This document shows, piece after piece, positions 14,081 through 20,409 of a DNA stretch of 37,778 nucleotides. This DNA is from a virus. Where the stretch lies: positions 1-37,778 of IMG/VR virus record IMGVR_UViG_3300033143_003673; one strand, written 5' to 3'. Every line of letters starts with the position of its first letter. Positions within the stretch are counted from its first letter, which is position 1. The translations under genes and the position numbers were made by a program. Below the pieces are notes generated by a model. That model was given only the letters and a program-made list of their open reading frames with translations. It was not told where the DNA came from and searched no databases.

Positions 14081-14134
14081 CATGCCGACGAACCCAATCA
14101 GGGCTACGCGGAGGATGATACTTGTGAAACTCAT
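13979..14134 (-). CDS. Possible small membrane protein, 51 aa, or 5' part of a frameshifted gene
   Basis: The ATG at 14134 overlaps the preceding TGA (ATGA), as most starts here do. It yields MSFTSIILRVALIGFVGMFI, continuing IMLSLTRSRT: one hydrophobic segment of about 20 residues. The remainder (serine/threonine/arginine-rich, TGSVPSSTVAMVGRV) looks like out-of-frame reading, and the stop at 13979 leaves a gap before the next start. The -1 frame over the same region carries a more convincing protein. Confidence 0.4.
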   Translation of the reverse strand: MSFTSIILRVALIGFVGMFIIMLSLTRSRTTGSVPSSTVAMVGRVSRTNSN

Positions 14135-14532
14135 GGCAGGAGGGTGTCGATTGTCTTAATCATACTTTCAACGTCGTCGGTGTTCCATCCTTCTACGGCC
14201 CGGAACGTACACAGCTCGTCGAGCATTCCTATCAGGGATTGCTTGAGTTCCAAGCGCCGGGCATACTCCGCCGCTTGCTCGGCGGCGAGCAACAGCTCGT
14301 CGACGGGATAGATGAATACAATGGTGGCCGCCCCGTATGGCATCCACGCGTCGTCGTGTAGATACCGGCCCCGGCAACCCGTGAAGCCAACTAATTCTCT
14401 CGCTTTGCGCCACACCTGACTGTCGGTGGCGTCGTCAGGAACGGTGAACGTATGCCGCTCAACACGGCTGTAGTTGCCGCTCCATTGGTAGCCATCGTGG
14501 ATGGCGTCGGTACTCTCAACTGTATAGGTCAT
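14131..14532 (-). CDS. Hypothetical protein, 133 aa
   Basis: Family not recognised. N-terminal half beta-rich with WSGNYSRVERHTFTVPDDAT and CRGRYLHDDAWMPYGAATIV. C-terminal half helical (ELLLAAEQAAEYARRLELKQ). Overlaps the gene upstream by 17 bp and the following start by 4 bp. Confidence 0.68.
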   Translation of the reverse strand: MTYTVESTDAIHDGYQWSGNYSRVERHTFTVPDDATDSQVWRKARELVGFTGCRGRYLHDDAWMPYGAATIVFIYPVDELLLAAEQAAEYARRLELKQSLIGMLDELCTFRAVEGWNTDDVESMIKTIDTLLP

Positions 14533-14737
14533 CGAACATCTCTTTTGCGCGGCCCATCAGTCGGTGCCACAGGTGAGGCTCCACGAGGAGCAGCTTGTCC
14601 TTGTTCTCTTCGAGCCACGCGTCCTTGCTCTCGGCCATCTGTTGAAGGCCGATGCGCAACGCTTGGTCGAAGACGCCGGGCAGGATAGGATGCTCCTTCG
14701 CCGCCTCGTCCATGAGTTTGGATAGTGGGTGTTTCAT
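14516..14737 (-). CDS. Hypothetical helical protein, 73 aa
   Basis: Begins MKHPLSKLMDEAAKEHPILP and continues QALRIGLQQMAESKDAWLEE. Predicted all-helical and soluble. Family unknown. ATGA overlap with the gene upstream. Confidence 0.65.
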   Translation of the reverse strand: MKHPLSKLMDEAAKEHPILPGVFDQALRIGLQQMAESKDAWLEENKDKLLLVEPHLWHRLMGRAKEMFDDLYS

Positions 14738-15414
14738 TGTATTGTCCCTCGTTTGTTGGTTTGGAACATGGGGGTGAGGAAGCCCATCTTCTCTAATTCA
14801 AAAGGTCTGATGAGTCGGCACATACGCTTGGCATGCTCGATGTCGTCGGTGTTGGCGCGGTAGTATTGGTTGCCCACTAACTCTCCGGCAAAGCGGAACA
14901 CGATGTCCTTGGTTCGCTCGTTGTGTTGCAACTCCATAAACCACGCACGCTTGCCGAGTACGTTGTTCTCCCGAAGCCACTCCTTGGTGAAGACTTCTTT
15001 GTTGCGTAGGCAACTGCGGATGTGACTGTTGTACCACACGACGCGGTAATAGGTATCACCACTGATACCTGAGTCGAAGCGGTCACCCCGGTCTCGATAC
15101 GCTCTCGCGCCCTCGATGGCCTCGGTGTCGTCGGCATAGCAGACGTAGACGAAAGGGTACGGCTTGCCCTGCCTGCCTTGGTCACCAATCCATATCGCCA
15201 CGCCGTCCCTACGCTTGTAAGTGGTGGGGCAGATGATGGTGCAGGTGAACTCCTCGTCAGCCTTACTGCGAGAAATGGCACGTTGCATAGCCTCGTTGCA
15301 GGTGAAGATGTCGTAGCCGTGGTCGTCCTCAACGTCGCCGTGGAGGTATGACCACGCGGCACGGAACTTGCCTCGGTGTATGTTGTCGAAGGTGGTGGGG
15401 TATACTATCCGCAT
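14734..15414 (-). CDS. Hypothetical protein, 226 aa
   Basis: Family not recognised. Mixed alpha/beta, with FTCTIICPTTYKRRDGVAIW and YPFVYVCYADDTEAIEGARA suggesting a beta-sheet core, and a C-terminal helical region (HAKRMCRLIRPFELEKMGFL). No membrane segment. It follows the phosphatase-like gene with a 1-bp TGATG overlap. Confidence 0.7.
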   Translation of the reverse strand: MRIVYPTTFDNIHRGKFRAAWSYLHGDVEDDHGYDIFTCNEAMQRAISRSKADEEFTCTIICPTTYKRRDGVAIWIGDQGRQGKPYPFVYVCYADDTEAIEGARAYRDRGDRFDSGISGDTYYRVVWYNSHIRSCLRNKEVFTKEWLRENNVLGKRAWFMELQHNERTKDIVFRFAGELVGNQYYRANTDDIEHAKRMCRLIRPFELEKMGFLTPMFQTNKRGTIQ

Positions 15415-15893
15415 CAGAACTCTCCTTTGTCACGTGGTACCACTTGGATGCAGTCGATGCCGTTGGCCCGCCACATATCGACAACCTGATTGCGGTCGTC
15501 GTAAACCCTCTCGATGAGGTCTTCGCCACCCTTGCGGATGTTGTCCAACAACTCTTGCTTGAACACGTTGTCGGGGCGATAGTCCCCGTCCTTGCGCATA
15601 TAGAGCGCGTCGTAGTGGATGCCGTACTGCGCGAGCCACTGCTCGGTCACGTCCCTGTTCTTGTCGTTGCGGGCAGAGACGATGACGATGTGTTTGCCCC
15701 GCTCTCGCCAGTCCCTGAGGACACTGACCACCAACTCGTTGGGTACGTCGAGACGCAGGATGTTGTCGGGGTTCTGCCACGCCGCCCACCACGCTTGGCG
15801 TTCGTTGCTTGGGTATGGGGCCTGTGCTTCGTCTGCCGCTTGGCGTCTGCGGTCGACGTTGGCAATGGTGCCGTCTAAATCGAATAGAATCAT
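15414..15893 (-). CDS. HAD-superfamily polynucleotide 3'-phosphatase-like protein, 159 aa
   Basis: The protein looks like the C-terminal phosphatase domain of T4 polynucleotide kinase. It has FDLDGT with Asp5 and Asp7, IVSAR with Ser73, a Lys in VFKQELL (112), and YDDRNQVVDMWRANGIDCIQ near residues 131-150, very like the DDR-QVVxMWR motif of the T4 enzyme. The N-terminal kinase domain is absent. It probably removes 3'-phosphates from nucleic acid ends, which in T4 allows RNA ligase to repair cleaved tRNA; no ligase is visible here. The ATG lies two bases after a palindrome copy. Confidence 0.82.
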   Translation of the reverse strand: MILFDLDGTIANVDRRRQAADEAQAPYPSNERQAWWAAWQNPDNILRLDVPNELVVSVLRDWRERGKHIVIVSARNDKNRDVTEQWLAQYGIHYDALYMRKDGDYRPDNVFKQELLDNIRKGGEDLIERVYDDRNQVVDMWRANGIDCIQVVPRDKGEF

Positions 15894-15895
15894 GG

Positions 15896-15909
15896 TTAAT
15901 CCGGATTAA
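15896..15909. repeat. Gene-junction palindrome, copy 3
   Basis: TTAATCCGGATTAA, perfect over 14 bp. On the minus strand it encodes the last codons and stop (Asn-Pro-Asp-stop, preceded by Ile) of the 58-aa gene and ends two bases before the phosphatase ATG. Confidence 0.85.
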
Positions 15910-16072
15910 TTGTGCGTGTCGAAAGCTCGTCCCTGACTGCGTTGCGCAGTTCAAGGAACTCAGGCGAGAGCCAACCCTCGCACTTGTCTGCCATCTCTGA
16001 TATGGCTGTCAACTCTTCAGTCGGTAGGCGCTTAGCCGCTCGCTTGCAAATGTTGTAGTGTGGTGTGCTCAT
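15896..16072 (-). CDS. Hypothetical protein ending in INPD, 58 aa
   Basis: Begins MSTPHYNICKRAAKRLPTEE, then LTAISEMADKCEGWLSPEFL and ends STRTINPD. Helical, soluble, family unknown. The C-terminal INPD and stop are encoded by the palindrome, exactly as in the unrelated 128-aa gene at 9252-9638. The ATG is 4 bp after another palindrome copy. It is the first gene after promoter copy C. Confidence 0.68.
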   Translation of the reverse strand: MSTPHYNICKRAAKRLPTEELTAISEMADKCEGWLSPEFLELRNAVRDELSTRTINPD

Positions 16073-16076
16073 CTGA

Positions 16077-16092
16077 ATTAATCCGGATTAAT
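16077..16092. repeat. Gene-junction palindrome, copy 4
   Basis: ATTAATCCGGATTAAT, perfect 16 bp, 4 bp upstream of the 58-aa gene start and 43 bp downstream of the -7 element of promoter copy C. Confidence 0.85.
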
Positions 16093-16134
16093 CGGCTCCG
16101 GGTGCCGCCTATTTGTTCCTTGAATAATGATAGC

Positions 16135-16165
16135 GCAATATACGTAGATTATATGGATATTACAA
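16135..16165 (-). promoter_or_regulatory. Bacteroidota-type promoter, copy C
   Basis: On the minus strand TTG (16165-16163), 20 bases, TATATTGC (16142-16135), flanked by GATTTCTTACT upstream and GCTATCA downstream as in copy B. It would drive the 58-aa gene, the phosphatase and the operon to the left. Confidence 0.72.
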
Positions 16166-16207
16166 GAAATAAGTAAGAAATCTGCATGGGGTAAGTGCAG
16201 GTTTTTC

Positions 16208-16280
16208 GCGTCCCTGACTCGGAGCGTGGGAAGCGTCCCTGACCCGCACTCGCAGAGCGAGCGCGTCCCTGACTCGGAGC
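16208..16280. repeat. Iteron-like direct repeats GCGTCCCTGACTCGGAGC
   Basis: An 18-bp unit occurs at 16208-16225 and 16263-16280, with a shorter third copy (GCGTCCCTGAC, then CCG) at 16233-16245. The inverted pair CTCGC-AGA-GCGAG lies between them (about 16250-16260). They are in a gene-free stretch upstream of promoter copy C. Possibilities are an activator binding array or an origin-type iteron cluster. Confidence 0.6.
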
Positions 16281-16310
16281 AGGGGAACGAAGGGAGAGGG
16301 AGGGCCGGGG

Positions 16311-16325
16311 TTAATCCGGATTAAT
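16311..16325. repeat. Palindrome, copy 5
   Basis: TTAATCCGGATTAAT, one base short of the full 16 bp, between the iteron-like repeats and the terminator of the 211-aa gene. This copy is not beside a start codon. Confidence 0.8.
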
Positions 16326-16345
16326 CAGAGCAGAAACAACGGGGC

Positions 16346-16380
16346 AAAAAAATACCCCGCACCGGGTAGGTGCGGGGTAT
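16346..16380 (-). terminator. Rho-independent terminator of the 211-aa gene
   Basis: On the minus strand a perfect 12-bp stem, ATACCCCGCACC-TACCC-GGTGCGGGGTAT, is followed by seven T residues. It lies 17 bp past the stop of the gene at 16398-17033, which is therefore a single-gene transcript isolated from the operon to the left. Confidence 0.92.
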
Positions 16381-16397
16381 ATGGGGGGCGCGGGGCC

Positions 16398-17033
16398 TTA
16401 GGCGTTGACCGGGGCGGGGATGATGATTTCCACACCACACTCGGCCGCCAATTCTTCGATGCATTCGAGGAAATTAGCTCGGGCCGTGTCGCCGAATCTG
16501 AGAGGCACCGTAATCGTCACGCGGTTGGTGTCCTTGCCTTTCGTGACCGTCGTATGAGTCCGCTCAGGTGCCGGGCCGGCTTTTTCGGTGGCCTTAGCCG
16601 CGGCCGCTTGTGCCTTGGCTTCATCCAAGACAACCGGCTGACCGGATGCCTTCGGCACCTTTTGGCCGGCTACATGCTTGGCGTAGGCTTGTACCCCGGC
16701 CTTGGCCTTAAGGCCGTCTGCCGTGGTCACCTTGCCGCTTTTCACGTTTCGGTTGAACGTTTCGAGGCCCTTAGCCGTTGCGTTGTTCCGCACCAATAGC
16801 TTCCCTTCGGATGCCATTGGCGGGATTGATTCGGGGGCCAACCCCGCGGCCTTGGCGAGACGGGGGGCCTCCTTTTTCAACTCCTTTTTATTCTCTTCGC
16901 ACCAAATGGCGAAGATTCCAAGGGAGAAACGCAAATCGAAAGCGGCCGAACGGGCCGCGGCTCCTTGAGCCTTAATCGTTGCAACGTCTGTGGATTGTCC
17001 ACCTTTGGTGGCGAATTGGGTTTTGCTGTTCAT
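16398..17033 (-). CDS. Hypothetical alanine/lysine-rich protein, 211 aa
   Basis: No recognised family. The N-terminal part holds DLRFSLGIFAIWCEENKKEL, a likely helix; the centre is rich in Ala and Lys (VLDEAKAQAAAAKATEKAGP); the C-terminal 50 residues look like a compact alpha/beta domain (NRVTITVPLRFGDTARANFL, then ECGVEIIIPAP). Codons are visibly richer in GGG, GCC and CCG than in the genes to its left. It is the first minus-strand gene next to the divergent region and ends in its own strong terminator, so an early or separately regulated transcript is plausible. Confidence 0.68.
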   Translation of the reverse strand: MNSKTQFATKGGQSTDVATIKAQGAAARSAAFDLRFSLGIFAIWCEENKKELKKEAPRLAKAAGLAPESIPPMASEGKLLVRNNATAKGLETFNRNVKSGKVTTADGLKAKAGVQAYAKHVAGQKVPKASGQPVVLDEAKAQAAAAKATEKAGPAPERTHTTVTKGKDTNRVTITVPLRFGDTARANFLECIEELAAECGVEIIIPAPVNA

Positions 17034-17077
17034 AGCAGTTGTATATAGTAGTGGGTGGCCCCCCTTTCGGGGGCCGG

Positions 17078-17093
17078 ATTAATCCGGATTTAT
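17078..17093. repeat. Degenerate palindrome, copy 6
   Basis: ATTAATCCGGATTTAT, with a mismatch in the right arm, 45 bp upstream of the 211-aa gene. The overlapping CCGGATTAATCCGG is also palindromic. Confidence 0.65.
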
Positions 17094-17193
17094 TATTTCA
17101 GCATTTCAAAGAACGGCCCCTGCCGTTGCAGGGATGACAAGTGTACGAATACTTTTTGAATTCGCAAAGAATACAAGGGGCAATTCGGGGCGG

Positions 17194-17209
17194 TTATTCC
17201 GGATTAATT
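17194..17209. repeat. Degenerate palindrome, copy 7
   Basis: TTATTCCGGATTAATT keeps the TCCGGATTAA half and loses symmetry in the left arm. It is the rightmost copy seen. Confidence 0.55.
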
Positions 17210-17555
17210 CACCCCGGGCCGGAGGCCCTACGGGGCCGGGCGTTACGGAACGGGAGAGAAACGGCGACACGTTAAACGGGGCGGCCGTATCGGGAGGGGC
17301 AACGGGCGGGGCGGGGGTCCGTGCCCGGGGGAGTAGGGGAAACCCCAAAAAATCCGGGGGCGCGAAACAAAACAGCACCCCCCCTCTTCAAAAAAAACAG
17401 CTTTCGTCATGGGGGGTCAGCGCGTGGGGGGTGGGGTTACCCAAACGCCATATACATCTGATATGTATATTCGGCCGGCATCGGTTAATGCTGATTTTGG
17501 TTTAAGGAAGGGAGTTGTCCAAACGTGGGCGCTCCCTTTTTGTATACACATTATT

Positions 17556-17580
17556 CAAGGTTGTTATTGCCTCAACCTTG
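17556..17580. repeat. Inverted repeat CAAGGTTG/CAACCTTG
   Basis: Two perfect 8-bp arms separated by 9 bases. It could form a hairpin in RNA from either strand or serve as an operator. There is no T-run adequate for a terminator. Confidence 0.4.
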
Positions 17581-17583
17581 TTT

Positions 17584-17743
<160 letters not shown>

Positions 17744-17766
17744 TTGCGACATACCTTCGTCTCACT

Positions 17767-19140
17767 ATGAATAAAAAGGAGTTGCATTTTGACGGCGTGA
17801 AGCTTGTCTCCGGAATCGAGAAGTTGGCGGGAGCTGTGAAGTCGACGTTGGGCCCTAGCGGCCAGACAGTCTTGATTGAAAGCCCCGAGCATACCCATGG
17901 CATTACTGTGACCAAGGACGGGGTTACTGTTGCCCGCGCGGTAAACTTGGTAGACCCTGTAGAGGACTTGGCTGTGCGCATGATGAAGGAGGCGGCAGAC
18001 CGGACGGCTAGTGAAGCGGGCGACGGCACTACGACCAGCATTGTTTTGGCTGAGGCTTTGGTCAAGGGTGGGCTTGCGGCCATTGGGGATGATGCCAACA
18101 AGACGGATGTGTTGCGCGAGCTGAAGGCTTTGACCGATGGAGTCATCGAGGAGTTGCGTGGTCGGAGCCGGCGGTTGACGAAGAAGCAGTTGAAGCACGT
18201 GGCTACTATCAGTGCGAACAACGACAAGAGCATCGGCGATATCATCGCTAACGTGTACAAGGATGTCGGCAAGGACGGCATCGTTACCGTGGAGCGAAGC
18301 CAGACTAGTGAGACTAGCTTTAAGACTACTCATGGCATTCGAGTTGAGCGCGGTTGGGCCAGCCCTATGTTCATCAACGACCAGAGTCGTGACGAGTGCG
18401 TTTTCGATGGCTGCAAGGTTTTGGTGTGCGACACAGAGATTGGCAACGTGTTGAGCATCGAGAAGGTCTTGGCTCCGATTATCCGTGAGGGTCAGAAGCT
18501 TCTTATCGTGGCTCCGGTCAGCGGTCACGTCTTGAATACGCTTGCGGCTAACGTTTTGAAGAAGGGCTTAAAGGTGTGTGTGATTCCTCCTCCGAGCTTT
18601 GGGTATCGCCAGCACGAGCTTATGCAAGACTTGGCTGTAGCTGTTGGCGCGGTGTACTACTCGGAGAAGACGGGCGACGACTTGAGCTTGATGGGTCCTG
18701 ACGATTTGGGGTGGGCCGACCGTGTTGTTGTCGGGCGCGAGGAGACCATCCTCACCAAGGGCGACGTTGACGTGAGCGAACGTGTTGCTCAGTTGCAGGA
18801 GGCTCATCAACTTGCCAAGGGTCGTGCTGATAAAGATTTCATCCAGAGCCGCATCGCGAGCTTGACTGGTGGCGTGGGCGTTATTGAGGTTGGCGGCTAT
18901 ACCGACTTGGAGCAGAAGGAGCTGTTCGACAGGGTCGACGATGCAGTATGCGCAGTTGACTACGACTATAGTATGGTTGAGGACGGCATGGGCTACAACA
19001 TTAAGACCGGAGAGTTTGGCGACATGATTGACATGGGCATCGTGGACCCGACGCGGGTCACGGTTACTGCTTTGCAGAACGCGGTCAGTGTGGCCATCAC
19101 CATCCTTAGCACGAAAGCAATTATTACTTTGGCCCAATGA
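17767..19140 (+). CDS. groEL: Phage GroEL-type chaperonin with internal deletion, 457 aa
   Basis: Clear Cpn60 homolog: TLGPSGQTVLIE (27-38), TKDGVTVAR (49-57), AGDGTTTSIVLAEAL (84-98), the apical domain SNNDKSIGDII-like region and the late signature GYNIKTGEFGDMIDMGIVDP (409-428), TRVTVTALQNAVSVA. RVDDA (389-393) keeps the catalytic Asp equivalent to E. coli Asp398. Bacterial GroEL has about 545 residues; here about 60 are missing between RVDDA and GYN (including the AGGGVAL loop) and the GGM tail is gone. I chose ATG at 17767 because the family begins here; an in-frame ATG at 17647 would add 40 residues read through the CT tract. With GroES nearby it probably folds capsid or other phage proteins. 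Confidence 0.95.
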   Translation: MNKKELHFDGVKLVSGIEKLAGAVKSTLGPSGQTVLIESPEHTHGITVTKDGVTVARAVNLVDPVEDLAVRMMKEAADRTASEAGDGTTTSIVLAEALVKGGLAAIGDDANKTDVLRELKALTDGVIEELRGRSRRLTKKQLKHVATISANNDKSIGDIIANVYKDVGKDGIVTVERSQTSETSFKTTHGIRVERGWASPMFINDQSRDECVFDGCKVLVCDTEIGNVLSIEKVLAPIIREGQKLLIVAPVSGHVLNTLAANVLKKGLKVCVIPPPSFGYRQHELMQDLAVAVGAVYYSEKTGDDLSLMGPDDLGWADRVVVGREETILTKGDVDVSERVAQLQEAHQLAKGRADKDFIQSRIASLTGGVGVIEVGGYTDLEQKELFDRVDDAVCAVDYDYSMVEDGMGYNIKTGEFGDMIDMGIVDPTRVTVTALQNAVSVAITILSTKAIITLAQ

Positions 19141-19370
19141 GGGACGAGGTACTCGAGTATTTAGACAGCGCATTGTTCGCCGACGGCTTTGACGACGCCA
19201 TCCTTGGTTTCACTGACGCGGGCGTTGTTGTGTATGACGAGGGTCGGTGTTTGGAGATTCTAATGCTCAACGGCTTGGAGTATGACGAGGCATACGAGTT
19301 CTATACTTTCAATGTTGCGGGAGCTTACGTCGGCCCCAAGACACCAATTTTTATTACATGCGTCCGATAG
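19137..19370 (+). CDS. Conserved phage protein between GroEL and GroES, 77 aa
   Basis: Begins MRDEVLEYLDSALFADGFDD, continues AILGFTDAGVVVYDEGRCLE and ends NVAGAYVGPKTPIFITCVR. I recognise the FDxAxLG ... VVYD ... C-x-E-x-L-M ... NVxGAYVGxKTPIF layout from other phage genomes; function unknown. Overlaps the GroEL stop by 4 bp and the GroES start by 13 bp, so it is translated with the chaperonin pair. Confidence 0.78.
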   Translation: MRDEVLEYLDSALFADGFDDAILGFTDAGVVVYDEGRCLEILMLNGLEYDEAYEFYTFNVAGAYVGPKTPIFITCVR

Positions 19371-19618
19371 GAAAATACATTGTCCTCCAGCCCATCGAAG
19401 AGGAGGTGACGACAGAGAGCGGCTTGTTGCTTAGCGGTGAGGACACCAGCCAGTTGCGATATGCTCGCGGCAAGGTTGTGGCAGCGGGCACGGATGTCGA
19501 AGCCATCCACGCTGATGAGGAGCTATACTACGACAAGCGCAGTGCGTACTCTATGATGATTGAGGATGTTAAGTACACCATCATCTCTGAGCGCGATGTT
19601 GTCGTTGTGCTTCATTGA
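19358..19618 (+). CDS. groES: GroES-type co-chaperonin, 86 aa
   Basis: The protein starts MRPIGKYIVLQPIEEEVTTE, matching the first strand of Cpn10. SGLLLSGED is at the position of the mobile loop whose hydrophobic tripeptide (IVL in bacteria) docks on GroEL. RGKVVAAGTD and ISERDVVVVLH match the central and last strands. At 86 residues it is slightly shorter than the usual 95-100. The gene order GroEL, small gene, GroES suggests a dedicated pair. Its last 38 bp overlap the 3' end of the convergent minus-strand gene. Confidence 0.88.
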   Translation: MRPIGKYIVLQPIEEEVTTESGLLLSGEDTSQLRYARGKVVAAGTDVEAIHADEELYYDKRSAYSMMIEDVKYTIISERDVVVVLH

Positions 19619-20003
19619 TTTGCATCATCACCTGCTTGTACATCTTGTCGGTGAATGAGCAGTCTCGCCTGAATACGGGGTTGTTCTGCGCCTCCATGGG
19701 ATACTCTTTTCCTTCGAGCAGGGCGTAGGCGTACCCTATTACGCGCTTGGCTTTGTAGGTCAGGTTGTATACCCCTAGCCTCGACTTAGACTCTACGGAC
19801 ACTTTCTCTACCCATCCGTTTTTGACGAGGCGGTTGAAGCGGTCTTTGTCCCACGAGAAGGTCTTGTCGAACTCTTTGAACTTGGCTCGGGTGAAGTAGG
19901 GCTCATCGTAGAGGAAGATGAGCATCTCTAGGTCGGGCTGGGAGATGCCGTATTTGGCATTGATGAAGTATCGGACGACCCTCCAGTACTTTAGATAGTT
20001 CAT
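19581..20003 (-). CDS. Winged-helix-like protein against the direction of the right arm, 140 aa
   Basis: Start at 20003 gives MNYLKYWRVVRYFINAKYGI, then SQPDLEMLIFLYDEPYFTRA, FKEFDKTFSWDKDRFNRLVK and NGWVEKVSVESKSRLGVYNL. The helix-helix-turn-helix followed by a KNGWVEKV beta wing resembles MarR-like winged helices. I recognise this MNYLKYWRVVRY type from other Bacteroidota phages, without known function. It is the only minus-strand gene of the right arm, convergent with GroES and divergent from the basic protein at 20032 with 28 bp between starts. It could be a late regulator; that is inference. Confidence 0.72.
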   Translation of the reverse strand: MNYLKYWRVVRYFINAKYGISQPDLEMLIFLYDEPYFTRAKFKEFDKTFSWDKDRFNRLVKNGWVEKVSVESKSRLGVYNLTYKAKRVIGYAYALLEGKEYPMEAQNNPVFRRDCSFTDKMYKQVMMQINEAQRQHRAQR

Positions 20004-20031
20004 TGTATTTTGGTCCCACAAGATACTTGTT

Positions 20032-20409
20032 ATGGAAAAGAAGACTACGGTCAAGCGCACGGTTTACAAGAACCGTGGAGGCACAGGAAAGATGGTCGAG
20101 GTTTCCAAGGGCCGCAAAACCAAAACCAAAACTCGCAATGTTCGCGGCGGCGCTACTGTCACCAAGACCAAGGTGAAGACCAAGGGCGAGAAGGACAAGG
20201 TGAAGACGCGTACCAGTTCTGTTGGTACGACCAAGACCACCAAGAACAAGAGTGCGACTGGGCGTAAGTACACGACCAAGGTCAAGACGACCAAGACCAA
20301 CACTCGTACGGGTGTCGGTTACGGCCCTCAAACTTCTCGTGGAAAGCAGTCTAAAGGAGCTTCTGCTACGGCCAAAACTCGCCGGCGCGTTGTCAAGCGT
20401 CGTGGCTAA
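20032..20409 (+). CDS. Very basic Lys/Thr/Arg-rich protein, 125 aa
   Basis: About half of the residues are Lys, Arg or Thr, in repeating KTKTK and TTKTNTRTG words, with almost no hydrophobic core and only a few acidic residues. It looks like a histone H1-type tail protein and would bind DNA non-specifically. A role in packing DNA inside the head or binding host DNA is possible. First gene after the divergent 28-bp space. Confidence 0.75.
   Translation: MEKKTTVKRTVYKNRGGTGKMVEVSKGRKTKTKTRNVRGGATVTKTKVKTKGEKDKVKTRTSSVGTTKTTKNKSATGRKYTTKVKTTKTNTRTGVGYGPQTSRGKQSKGASATAKTRRRVVKRRG

Noticed and set aside
9251-17209. CRISPR-like array made by the palindromic repeats
   Set aside because: Spacing is hundreds to thousands of bases, repeats are only 16 bp, and there are no cas genes.
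17134-17505. Open reading frame of 123 codons on the plus strand in the divergent region
   Set aside because: Gly/Arg/Ser-rich with no protein-like pattern, spans a GC-rich non-coding stretch, palindrome copy 7 and hairpins, and has no coupled neighbour. The same holds for the minus-strand frame at 17106-17378.
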